Assembly (NCBI RefSeq): GCF_013044135.1
Contig: NZ_JABEPP010000004.1
Coordinates: 186,001-250,000 of the forward strand
DNA from: Enterovirga aerilata
GTDB taxonomy: Bacteria; Pseudomonadota; Alphaproteobacteria; Rhizobiales; Beijerinckiaceae
Length of the DNA: 64,000 nucleotides
Direction: 5' to 3'
Shown: in pieces, positions 35,011 through 42,736 of the stretch
Numbering within the stretch: position 1 is the first letter of the stretch
Layout of the letters: every line of letters starts with the position of its first letter
Translations under genes and position numbers: made by a program
Notes under the pieces: generated by a model
Seen by the model: only the letters and a program-made list of their open reading frames with translations
Told to the model about the DNA's origin: nothing
Database searches by the model: none

Positions 35011-36676
35011 TTTTGACCGAGACTGACAATCGGGATGATGCGGTGTCGGTCGCGGGTTTGTAGCCGGGTTTGCCGACGCGGTCGATCCAGTCGAGGATGG
35101 TGTCGAGGTCGCCGTGCAGCGTGATCCGGAGATCGCCTCGCTTGTCGCCCGGCGTGATGACGATGCGGTCGATGACTTCGCGGATGGCGTCCGCCGCTTC
35201 AACGGCGTCGTCGGGATGGGCGAGCGCGGCAGTCAGGCGCTCGATCCTGCGGCGGTAGGTCTCGGCGACGTTCGGATGGATGTCGGGGATGTTCACCGGA
35301 GCCTCCGACAAGCGGGCGGCTAGCTCGTCCTGTTTCGCCTCAAGTTCCCTGAGCCGGTCGGACAGAGCACGGTGATAGCCGCCTTGCTCGATGACGCGGA
35401 CAATCTCCTTGATGGCCTTGTCAGTCTCGGCAAGCTCGCGGCGGGTGGTGTCAGCCGAGCTTCGGCGCTCGCGATTGAGGCGATTGGTTTCCTCGGCGTA
35501 GGCGCGCATCGCCTCGGCGGCGATCTCCGGCGTCATCATGCGGTCGCGCAGGCCGGCGAGGACGCGTGTCTCCAGCACCTTGCGGTCTACTGTGCGGGCG
35601 TTGTCGCAGCCATGTGCCAGCACATGGTTGGTGCAGGCGTAGCGGTCCTGCCCGCGACGGGCGTAGGAGCCGTCGCAGCAGCCGCAGAACAACAGGCCGG
35701 AAAGAAGCGTGCGCGGCCGGTGCGTCGCATTCAACCCGCCATTGGCAGCCGCGATGCGGTTAACGGCGGCGCGGGAGCCTTCGATCTGTTTTTGGTAGAG
35801 GCTGGTCAACTCATCCTGCCGCACCTTGGCGGCATCCCATAGCTCTTGCGGCACGATGCGAAGCTCGGGGGCCTCTGAGCGTATCCATTCGGCTTCAGGA
35901 TTGAGGCGGTAAGCCGCGCGGCCGGTATCGGGGTTCTTCAGCTTGCGCTGCCGATTCCAGCGGATGACGCCGATGTAAAGCTCGCAGTTGAGGATGCCGG
36001 AACTGATGATGCGGTTGCCTCGGATGGTGGTGTCTGACCAGCGCTTGCCGGTCGGACTCGGGATGCCCTCGCGGTTCAAATCGGCGGCGATGCGCTGCGG
36101 TCCCTTGCCGGCGACATATTCGCGGAAGATGCGACGGACGATCTCCGCCTGATCCTCGATGATCTCGCGATCACCCCGGATCGGCTCGCCGCGCGCGTCC
36201 AGCGTCTTGACGACGCGATAGCCATAGGCGTTGCCGCCGCCGATCTTGCCAGCCTCGACGCGGCCCCGGATGCCGCGATGGGTCTTGATGGCGAGGTCTT
36301 TCAGGAACAGGGCGTTCATGGTGCCTTTCAGGCCGACATGAAGCTCGCTGATCTCGCCTTCGGACAGGGTGAAGATCGTCACGCTCGCGAAGCGCAACCG
36401 CTTAAAGACACCCGCCACGTCTTCCTGGTCGCGGCTGATGCGGTCGAGCGCCTCGGACACCACCATGTCGAAGCGGCCGGCCTGCGCATCGGCAAGCAGC
36501 GACTGGATGCCTGAGCGGATGAGGGAAGCGCCCGAGATGGCACGGTCGGAATAGCTCTCCACGATGGTCCAGCCCTCGCGGGCTGCGCGTTCGCGGCACT
36601 GGCGCAACTGGTCTTCGATGGAAGCGTCGCGCTGGTTGTCGGAGGAATAGCGGGCATAGAGCGCAACGCGAGTCAT
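35000..36676 (-). CDS. Large serine recombinase (integrase)
   Basis: 558 residues from the ATG at 36676; an upstream extension is not conserved. The catalytic resolvase domain begins MTRVALYARYSSDNQRDASIEDQ, with Ser in the YSSD position, and continues ISGASLIRSGIQSLL and the SEALDRISRD segment. The recombinase domain has GKIGGGNAYGYRVV; a zinc ribbon shows LLFCGCCDGSYARRGQDRYAC.NH; a coiled coil and C-terminal tail follow. It integrates and excises DNA between attP and attB. Its 3' end forms the probable element boundary. Confidence 0.95.
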   Translation of the reverse strand: MTRVALYARYSSDNQRDASIEDQLRQCRERAAREGWTIVESYSDRAISGASLIRSGIQSLLADAQAGRFDMVVSEALDRISRDQEDVAGVFKRLRFASVTIFTLSEGEISELHVGLKGTMNALFLKDLAIKTHRGIRGRVEAGKIGGGNAYGYRVVKTLDARGEPIRGDREIIEDQAEIVRRIFREYVAGKGPQRIAADLNREGIPSPTGKRWSDTTIRGNRIISSGILNCELYIGVIRWNRQRKLKNPDTGRAAYRLNPEAEWIRSEAPELRIVPQELWDAAKVRQDELTSLYQKQIEGSRAAVNRIAAANGGLNATHRPRTLLSGLLFCGCCDGSYARRGQDRYACTNHVLAHGCDNARTVDRKVLETRVLAGLRDRMMTPEIAAEAMRAYAEETNRLNRERRSSADTTRRELAETDKAIKEIVRVIEQGGYHRALSDRLRELEAKQDELAARLSEAPVNIPDIHPNVAETYRRRIERLTAALAHPDDAVEAADAIREVIDRIVITPGDKRGDLRITLHGDLDTILDWIDRVGKPGYKPATDTASSRLSVSVKTRA

Positions 36677-36689
36677 GGACGGCTTCCTT

Positions 36690-36917
36690 TCACTGTTTGT
36701 CGGCCTCGCCCTCCGATTCTTCGGAAGCGACAGGCCGGTTGTCGTTTGCGGCGACGAGCGCCGCGAAATCTTCCCGCGCCATGCGGCGGCCAATTATGCG
36801 GGCCAGCGTCAGCGCCACACGGTCGATCTTGCGCCAAGTCTCAGCGCGCGGCTCTCCGTGCGGGCCGATATTGTCATTCGCCGGTTTGAACCGTTCTGGC
36901 TCAGTGTCGTCTTCCAT
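36690..36917 (-). CDS. Small hypothetical protein upstream of the recombinase
   Basis: 75 residues from the ATG at 36917. It is charged, with no signal or membrane segment, and contains two AANDN/ANDN motifs (FKPANDN and LVAANDN) and a helical LTLARIIGRRMAREDF. It ends 13 bases before the recombinase start and is likely co-transcribed with it. Small ORFs with such motifs are common beside these recombinases in rhizobial elements; the function is unknown. Confidence 0.6.
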   Translation of the reverse strand: MEDDTEPERFKPANDNIGPHGEPRAETWRKIDRVALTLARIIGRRMAREDFAALVAANDNRPVASEESEGEADKQ

Positions 36918-37068
36918 GCCGTTTCCTGCACTGTTTTTCGAGACAAACAGGCATGAAGCGGCGGCGAAGCCAGAATGAAAAGACCTCATTTCCCTTCGTC
37001 GTACAGTCGGCGGCAAATACTTGCGAACGGCGGCATTTGCGTAGGTCGCTCCATACGCATCACGTCAC

Positions 37069-37377
37069 TCATGCCGCGCGCTTTAACGGACGTGCGCGCT
37101 CTATTCGCTTGCGTTCCTTCGGCGTGTTCATCACCTCCCAAAGATCGCTGCGTCGCTGCACGTTGAGCCAGAAGTCCGGGCTATTGCCGAAGACGCGGGC
37201 CAGGATCAAAGCCGTCGCGGCGGTCACGTTCCTGCGGTTGCCGCACAGTTCGTTGACATGCTTGCGCTGAACGCCCATCGCCTCGGCGAGCGCGCCCTGC
37301 GTCAGGCCCATTGGCTCCATGAACTCTTCGGTCAAAATCTCACCGACAGTCGCCGGCTTGCGCTTGGTGGTCAGCAT
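37069..37377 (-). CDS. higA: HigA-family antitoxin (XRE helix-turn-helix)
   Basis: 102 residues from the ATG at 37377. The start KRKPATVGEILTEEFMEPMGLTQGALAEAMGV is the HigA/VapI pattern, with the helix-turn-helix at LTQGALAEAMGVQRKHVNEL and a FGNSPDFWLNVQ C-terminal motif. HigA neutralises HigB and represses the operon. It lies 13 bases after higB. On mobile DNA such modules stabilise the element. Confidence 0.93.
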   Translation of the reverse strand: MLTTKRKPATVGEILTEEFMEPMGLTQGALAEAMGVQRKHVNELCGNRRNVTAATALILARVFGNSPDFWLNVQRRSDLWEVMNTPKERKRIERARPLKRAA

Positions 37378-37390
37378 TGTTGCCTCGCTC

Positions 37391-37686
37391 TCATCGGTAG
37401 CTGTGATCGTCCAGATAAATCCCATCCGCCTCGCCGCGCTCGCCATCCCAGCGGAAAACCAGCCGCCATTGCTGGTTGACCCGGATCGAATGAAACCCCG
37501 CCAGATTGCCGCGCAGCTTCTCGAAGTGGTTGCTGGGCGGCACGCGCAAGTCCTGATCGGTCACGGCATCGTCGATCATCTGGAGTTTTCTGAACAACCG
37601 GGCTTCAAGATCGGGCGGGATGTTATGGGATTGGGCATCGTCCACGAAGAAAGCCTTAACCAGCCATCCCGAAAGCCGACGATCAT
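37391..37686 (-). pseudogene. higB: HigB-family toxin gene with apparent N-terminal frameshift
   Basis: From the ATG at 37686 (GGAG upstream) the frame gives MIVGFRDGWL and then leaves frame. In the next frame the sequence continues KAFFVDDAQSHNIPPDLEAR and on through LRVPPSNHFEKLRGNLAGFHSIRVNQQWRLVFRW, as a HigB mRNA interferase should. One base appears to be missing at GGTTAAGGC (near 37660). Restart at the GTG at 37645 would give an 84-residue protein without the first strand. It is either an inactivated toxin or a sequencing error. Confidence 0.75.
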
Positions 37687-38045
37687 TCCGTCACTCCAAT
37701 TGCGAGTAATTGTACCACTCTATAACTCAACGTTCAAGGATAATTTCCGCTTCTCTGCAGCGCCGCTGTTTCTCCCCTCCGGAACGCGAGCGCGACCGCG
37801 CTCATGATCCGCCCTGGTCTGCTTGACAAGCCATCACCGGGGCGGCGGCATCCGGTCAATGCTGGCGCGAAGCGCCACCGCGCAGCGGCTCGGCATTGAC
37901 GGGATGGCGGCGCTCCGGTCCCATATCCGCAAGCAGCACCGTCCGCGCCGGGAGCGCGCCACAACAACCTGCACCATCGTCATCCGCCTCGCCGTCAGTC
38001 ATGGAGGTCGCACTCGCCTCTCGGACGCGGTGCCTATCCCGGTTG
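37687..38045. other. 359-base gap: higBA promoter and no recognisable gene
   Basis: The left end holds the predicted higBA promoter. The remainder (37760-38045) has open frames on both strands but none with a ribosome site or family resemblance. It may be remnant DNA of the element. Confidence 0.4.
37709..37737 (-). promoter_or_regulatory. Predicted sigma-70 promoter of higBA
   Basis: On the minus strand TTGAAC (37737-37732) and TACAAT (37714-37709) are spaced by exactly 17 bases, 22 bases before the higB ATG. The -10 matches consensus in 5 of 6 positions. Confidence 0.6.
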
Positions 38046-38264
38046 TCATCCACGGCTAGTCTTGCCGTTGGCGAGATCAACGATGAAGCCATTGGCTAGA
38101 CGCACGCCGATATTCACGTCGTCCAATCGGTAGTTATTGTTGTTGCCTCTGAGGCGATAGCCTGTGTCCTCTACGACACGTACATCAAACCATTGATTGG
38201 GTGCGGTCTGGCCCCAGTATTTGCTACGTCGCTTGATGCGCGCTACGAGTTGCTGGTCCATCAT
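38046..38264 (-). CDS. Small hypothetical protein
   Basis: 72 residues beginning MMDQQLVARIKRRSKYWGQTAP. A rich NNNNYRLDDVNIGVRLANGFIVDLANGK tail follows. No family is recognised. It overlaps the 3' end of the AlpA gene by 41 bases in another frame, so it probably continues that operon. Short, so the call is tentative. Confidence 0.5.
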   Translation of the reverse strand: MMDQQLVARIKRRSKYWGQTAPNQWFDVRVVEDTGYRLRGNNNNYRLDDVNIGVRLANGFIVDLANGKTSRG

Positions 38265-38490
38265 GTCCGTCTCCGTTTGGGTGAAAACCGGATAGGCATG
38301 TCGGACGCCACGCCGCGGGATCGGCGATCCATCGGTTGATGTCGGATTCCCGCCAGCCAGCGCCGTTGACGCTGATCTTGATCTGGGGCGGGAACGTGCC
38401 CTCGGCGATTTTGCGGTAGATGGTGGACCGGGACAGGCCGGTACGGGCAAGAACAGTTTTCAGTCGGACGATACGGTCTGGTGCGGGCAT
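38224..38490 (-). CDS. AlpA-family helix-turn-helix regulator
   Basis: 88 residues from the ATG at 38490. RIVRLKTVLARTGLSRSTIYRKIAEGTFP is the AlpA/excisionase winged-helix motif, followed by GWRESDINRWIADPAAWRP. AlpA-type proteins activate integrase or excision functions on mobile elements. An 18-base palindrome lies 53 bases upstream of the start. It sits between the recombinase/higBA side and traA. Confidence 0.88.
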   Translation of the reverse strand: MPAPDRIVRLKTVLARTGLSRSTIYRKIAEGTFPPQIKISVNGAGWRESDINRWIADPAAWRPTCLSGFHPNGDGHDGPATRSAHQAT

Positions 38491-38542
38491 GGCTGCGCTG
38501 CCTCCTGCTGGCTGTTTCTGGCGGCTTCTGAGACCAGACAAA

Positions 38543-38560
38543 ACAACGATTTATCGTTGT
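38543..38560. promoter_or_regulatory. Palindromic operator upstream of the AlpA gene
   Basis: ACAACGAT (38543-38550) and ATCGTTGT (38553-38560) form a perfect 8-bp inverted repeat with a 2-base centre. On the minus strand a TTGCAC just upstream could serve as a -35 element, so the palindrome would overlap the AlpA promoter. The binding protein is not known. Confidence 0.6.
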
Positions 38561-38620
38561 GCAAGAGGTATTTAGCCGTCGTCGTGCTACGGCGTACAAA
38601 CGGCGAAAAATAGGATGGTT

Positions 38621-41602
38621 CTACAGTCCGATGCTCCGGCCTCTGCCCAGGTCGATGCCGTGCGTCAAGGCCAGTTCCCGGCCAAGGCTGCGGCCGGTTT
38701 CGATCCCGATGCCGAGGTCTTTTTTGCGGCCCGCAAGGATGGATTCCAGTTGCGGATCGCGTTCGAGGCTTTTCGCCATGTCGCCCATCGCTGACCGCGT
38801 GGCCTTGTAGCCCGACAGGTCGCCCGACTGATACTGGCGCTGGCTGGTCAGGTCGAGCTTCTGCCAGCGCTCGACGAAGCGGTCGGCGCGGCGGCTCGGA
38901 TCGGTGCGGATTTCGGTTTCGAGCTGGAGCGCGCGGATGGCGCGGGCGGTGCGACCGGAGGCGGCTTCGCTGACAAGACCCGGCTCCTTGACATAGGCTG
39001 CTTCCGCATCACGCCAGCCATGAGGCCGCACCTCCTCGAAGGCTTTGCGGGCCTCAGTCAGTTCGCGCATCTGCTCCGGGCTTCCCTTGCCGTCCGCATC
39101 CCCGGTGGCAAGGATCGCGTCCACCGCTCGCGCATGGCGCACGAGCGCCCGCGTGCGGGAGCGGCGCAGCGCCGCCTCAGGGTCATCGGCAACCTCCCTC
39201 GCGGGCGCTGCGGGTTCGCGCCGCGCCTCCACACCTGCGCTTCCCTTTTCCGGCTGCGGCACGCCATCTGGACCAGGCGCAGCGCCTGCGGACAGGCGCA
39301 GGCCATCGAACATGTCGCGCACCTTCTCAGGCACGATCTTCCTGACAATTTCGGCAACACGCTCGCGGAAGATGATGCCGCGCCGCTCGGCATAGCTCTG
39401 CGCCGGATCGTGTTGCTCGTAATCCGAGACCATGTCCTTGGCCCGGTCGCGCGACAGAGTGCGGACGAGCCGGTCCTGACCGGCGAAGTCGTCGCGGCCG
39501 TAATGCAGGTCCATGCCGTCGCGGTGCCGCGACAGGGCGACATAGCTGCCATGGGCGTCCATGCCCGGCGTCGCCAGCACATGGGTGTGATCCACCGTCA
39601 TGCCCTGCGCCTTGTGGATGGTCGCGGCATAGCCGTGATCGATACGGTTGTAGTCTTTCAGGTCGAACGAAACGTTGCGCCCATCGTCGGTGCGCACGGT
39701 CATGCTCTGCACGCTGACCTGTTCGATGGTGCCGAGCGTGCCGTTCTTCACGCCAAGCCCGCGTTCGTTTTGCAGGAACATGACGCGATCCCCGCTGGCG
39801 AAGTTTCTCGCGCCGCGCTCGACCGTCAGGCGAACGTCATCGCCCAGATCGCCGGCTTCTCGCATCCGTTCCCGTGCGCTCTCGTTGAGCGCGCGCACCT
39901 CGTCATTGGTGTGGGTGAGGATGATGCGGCTGCTGTCAGGCGACGCCTGCCGCTCGCGGTCCCAGCGCTCGATCAGATTTTTGCGCGCGTGCTCGCGTGT
40001 CTCGGCGACATGCACCATGCCGTGGCCGTGATAGGCATGGATGGCCGCGCCGGTCCTGCCGGTCGCCAGATCGCGCGTGGCCTCGCGCTGCCAGTCCTCG
40101 CGCTGGCGGCGGACCTCGCCGATCTCCGCCCCGCCGTGACGCCCGTGGATCGAGCGGAACGCCGCGCCCGCTTCGATGGCTTGCAACTGCTGCGGATCGC
40201 CGACCAGCACGACCTTGGCCCCGGCCTCCGCCGCATGGGACAACACGCGCTCCAACTGCCGCGTGCCGACCATTCCGGCCTCGTCGATCACCAGCACATC
40301 GCGCGCGCTGAGCATGTCGCGGCCCTGTCCCCAGCCGTGTTCCATGCTGGCGATGGTGCGCGACGCGATGCCCGACCCGCTTTCCAGATTCTCGGCGGCG
40401 ATGCCGGACAGAGCGACGCCCCGGACCTCGTAGCCCGCCGCTTCCCACGCCTCCCGCGCCACGCCCAGCATCGCGCTCTTGCCCGTCCCGGCATAGCCGA
40501 CCACGATACCAAGATCGCGCCCATCCGTGACATGCGCCAGCGCGTCGGCTTGCTCTCCCGAAAGGACAAGGCCGCGCGCTTCTGCACGCGCCAATGCCGC
40601 TTGCCTGTCGGCGTCGCTCACCTGATGGCGTTCCCGCTCCACCATCAATTCGGCGGCGCGGTGCAGGCGCTGTTCCGCCTCGATCATCTCGCGGGTGGTG
40701 AAACGATCTTCGCCGCGTCCGTCCCGTCCGAGTTCAACCAGATCGGGCGCACTACGGATCGCGCCCATCACGTCGTTGAACTGGTCGACACCGTCGCTGT
40801 GCCGGTGCGCGAACTTCGCCATGTCGCGCCGCGTGAAGGTCGATTGCTGATGCGTGATCGCGTCCAGTGCGAGTGAAGGATCGGCGATGATCCGCGCGCC
40901 GTTGCCGCGCGCGATCTCGCGGTGCATCTCCGCGCGGTCGGCCTCGATCCCTTCGCCCTCGATGCGCTGCGCCGGTGCGCCGATCTGGCTTTGCGGTTCA
41001 AGCGCGATGCCCTGCGCTTCAAGGCTGCGATGGTCGATGCGCGCGTCTATGTCGAGTTCGGCCAGGCGTTCGTTGGTAAGCTCGGCCCAACGCTCGCGCC
41101 AGCGTTCGACCATCTCCGTGCGGTTCCACTCCCGCACTTTTTGGCCGAAGCCGTTCTCGTCCACCGCGCGCATCGTCAGCATGACATGGGCATGGGGTTT
41201 CGGCATGCCGTCTTCGCCCACATCCCAATGCACATTGAGGTCGGCGATCATGCCCCGGTCCACGAATTCCGCCTGCACGAAGTCGCGGGCGAGTTCGATG
41301 CCTTGGCGCTCCGTCATCTCGCGCGGCAGGGCGAACTCGACCTCGCGGGCAAGCTGGGCGTCCTTCCTGACCTCGAAGGCTTCGACATCGTTCCAAAGCC
41401 GCTCGCGGTCGCTCCACGCCTCGGGCGCATTCTCCGGCAGCAGCACCTCGGAATGGACGACGGCGCGCTTGCTGGAGAAGTCGTGGCTGCGCTGAAGCCG
41501 GTCGTCGCGCAGACGCGAGGCCGAGCGGTAGGCGGCGGACGCCACCGCGCTGCTCCCGGACTTACGGCCAATGACCTTGACGTGAAGATGATAGATCGCC
41601 AT
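38621..41602 (-). CDS. traA: Ti-type conjugative relaxase TraA (relaxase-helicase)
   Basis: 993 residues from the ATG at 41602. The N-terminal MobA/MobL relaxase domain starts MAIYHLHVKVIGRKSGSSAV and includes the metal-binding PKPHAHVMLTMR triad region. The helicase domain has GYAGTGKSAMLG (Walker A), LVIDEAGMVG (Walker B) and GYAATIHKAQGMTVD. It nicks oriT, stays bound to the 5' end and unwinds the transferred strand. Ti-plasmid TraA is about 100 residues longer. The gene starts next to the predicted oriT. Confidence 0.95.
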   Translation of the reverse strand: MAIYHLHVKVIGRKSGSSAVASAAYRSASRLRDDRLQRSHDFSSKRAVVHSEVLLPENAPEAWSDRERLWNDVEAFEVRKDAQLAREVEFALPREMTERQGIELARDFVQAEFVDRGMIADLNVHWDVGEDGMPKPHAHVMLTMRAVDENGFGQKVREWNRTEMVERWRERWAELTNERLAELDIDARIDHRSLEAQGIALEPQSQIGAPAQRIEGEGIEADRAEMHREIARGNGARIIADPSLALDAITHQQSTFTRRDMAKFAHRHSDGVDQFNDVMGAIRSAPDLVELGRDGRGEDRFTTREMIEAEQRLHRAAELMVERERHQVSDADRQAALARAEARGLVLSGEQADALAHVTDGRDLGIVVGYAGTGKSAMLGVAREAWEAAGYEVRGVALSGIAAENLESGSGIASRTIASMEHGWGQGRDMLSARDVLVIDEAGMVGTRQLERVLSHAAEAGAKVVLVGDPQQLQAIEAGAAFRSIHGRHGGAEIGEVRRQREDWQREATRDLATGRTGAAIHAYHGHGMVHVAETREHARKNLIERWDRERQASPDSSRIILTHTNDEVRALNESARERMREAGDLGDDVRLTVERGARNFASGDRVMFLQNERGLGVKNGTLGTIEQVSVQSMTVRTDDGRNVSFDLKDYNRIDHGYAATIHKAQGMTVDHTHVLATPGMDAHGSYVALSRHRDGMDLHYGRDDFAGQDRLVRTLSRDRAKDMVSDYEQHDPAQSYAERRGIIFRERVAEIVRKIVPEKVRDMFDGLRLSAGAAPGPDGVPQPEKGSAGVEARREPAAPAREVADDPEAALRRSRTRALVRHARAVDAILATGDADGKGSPEQMRELTEARKAFEEVRPHGWRDAEAAYVKEPGLVSEAASGRTARAIRALQLETEIRTDPSRRADRFVERWQKLDLTSQRQYQSGDLSGYKATRSAMGDMAKSLERDPQLESILAGRKKDLGIGIETGRSLGRELALTHGIDLGRGRSIGL

Positions 41603-41632
41603 CGCGATCCGAACATCAGCACGATCAAGCGC

Positions 41633-41660
41633 ACGTCGGAACGACGTATAAGCGCGCCCT
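41633..41660. other. Predicted origin of transfer (oriT) with nic motif
   Basis: ACGTCG (41633-41638) and CGACGT (41642-41647) form a perfect inverted repeat. Directly beside it lies TAAGCGCGCCCT (41649-41660), which differs in one base from the RSF1010 nic motif TAAGTGCGCCCT and resembles rhizobial and Ti oriT cores. The site lies between divergent traA and traC, as in Ti-type Dtr regions. Cleavage would be expected between GCG and CCCT. Confidence 0.8.
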
Positions 41661-41761
41661 CGAAATGAATTTCTCGGGACTGCTCGCGCCGTTTCAGCCT
41701 GTCTCGGCAACCTTACAGCATTGCGGCAGGCGCTCAACTATCATCGCTCCATCGACTGCTT

Positions 41762-42100
41762 ATGGAGACGACGATGCGAAAGCCACGAGACTTCGACACG
41801 GAACTGAAGGCACTGGAGGACAAGGCGCGAGACTTGAAAGCCCGCAAGGTGCAGCAACTCGGCGAATTGGTGATCGCTACCGGAGCCGATGCGCTCACCA
41901 CCGACGAGCTGGCCGGCGCGCTGATCGTGCTGGCCGAGACGAAAGACACCGGAAAGAGGGAGGCGTGGGCGAAGCGCGGGGCGGCATTCTTTCAAAGCCG
42001 GGCGCGGCGATCTGCGCCATCGCCTGACCGCGACGCTGTCGGCGCTCCGTCGCAACCGGACAGCGCGCAACAGGCATCAAGCGGCACTGGCGCGGCATGA
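41762..42100 (+). CDS. traC: TraC-like conjugal transfer (Dtr) protein
   Basis: 112 residues. A charged helical N-terminus (DFDTELKALEDKARDLKARKVQQLGEL) is followed by the short domain GADALTTDELAGALIVLAETKD and a disordered tail. This is the layout of the TraC proteins encoded opposite TraA on rhizobial elements, which assist relaxosome formation at oriT. It is divergent from traA across 159 bases and is followed by traD after one base. Confidence 0.8.
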   Translation: METTMRKPRDFDTELKALEDKARDLKARKVQQLGELVIATGADALTTDELAGALIVLAETKDTGKREAWAKRGAAFFQSRARRSAPSPDRDAVGAPSQPDSAQQASSGTGAA

Positions 42101-42101
42101 C

Positions 42102-42353
42102 ATGCGAACCTGGCAGGTCGAGCGTCGCAAACGCACGCGGCATCTGATCGAACTCGGCGGCCTCGTCGTCAAAGCCGGCATTGTGGACCTGACCGGCGAT
42201 GATCGGACGATGATCTACGGCGCGCTGCTCTGGATGGCCGACAAACTCCAAAGCGACCAGGGCGAACACGCACGAAGGCTTTGGACCGCGAAGGGGAAGC
42301 AGGCGTTTGCGGCGGACCCGGCAACAAACAAGGGGACAGATCGAACGGTTTAA
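42102..42353 (+). CDS. traD: TraD-like conjugal transfer (Dtr) protein
   Basis: 83 residues: RTWQVERRKRTRHLIELGGLVVKAG, then a DRTMIYGALLWMADKL helix. This is the small TraD partner of the Ti-type Dtr set (unrelated to F-plasmid TraD coupling protein). Its ATG follows the traC stop after one base. The traG coupling-protein gene that usually comes next is absent; a decayed transposase follows instead. Confidence 0.8.
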   Translation: MRTWQVERRKRTRHLIELGGLVVKAGIVDLTGDDRTMIYGALLWMADKLQSDQGEHARRLWTAKGKQAFAADPATNKGTDRTV

Positions 42354-42354
42354 G

Positions 42355-42705
42355 CAGTTCGTCGTTGATGCCACGACAATCGCATGTCAGCCGCGCGACT
42401 GCGTGCAGGGAGCGTCGTTCGAGCATGCGATGGGCACTGGAAGCGGGGCGATGGAACTCGCGATCCGCCAAGAGGATAATTTACTTCGCGCGCTCGTAAA
42501 ACCGTACGTTGTCCGCCAAAAGAACGAAGGTGCAGACGCTGCCGCCATCTGCGAGGCTGTCACTCGGCCGAACGTCCGGACGACGCCGGTCAAGAGCACA
42601 GACCAACAGGCGGCGCGCGTCGTCCAGCGCACCCACGAACTGCTGTCGAGGCAAAGGGTGACGCTCATCCATGGTTGGGTCCGGTTGGCGCTCGCCGAGG
42701 AGTGA
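42355..42705 (+). pseudogene. IS110-family transposase remnant
   Basis: The frame contains LVKPYVVRQKNEGADAAAICEA, TTPVKSTDQQAARVVQRTHELLSRQR and then loses similarity. This corresponds to the N-terminal RuvC-like (DEDD) domain of IS110 transposases, typically KPFVKRQKNDAADAEAICEA. The beginning (VVDATTIACQ) is decayed and the C-terminal half with the serine motif is missing. No terminal repeats are expected for IS110. It separates the transfer genes from the catabolic genes. Confidence 0.8.
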
Positions 42706-42736
42706 CGTGGTCGGTTCACCGCAGGGCCGTTTCGTT

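Noticed and set aside
39020-40876. A 618-codon plus-strand open frame
   Set aside because: It lies antisense within traA, whose relaxase and helicase motifs are clear on the other strand.
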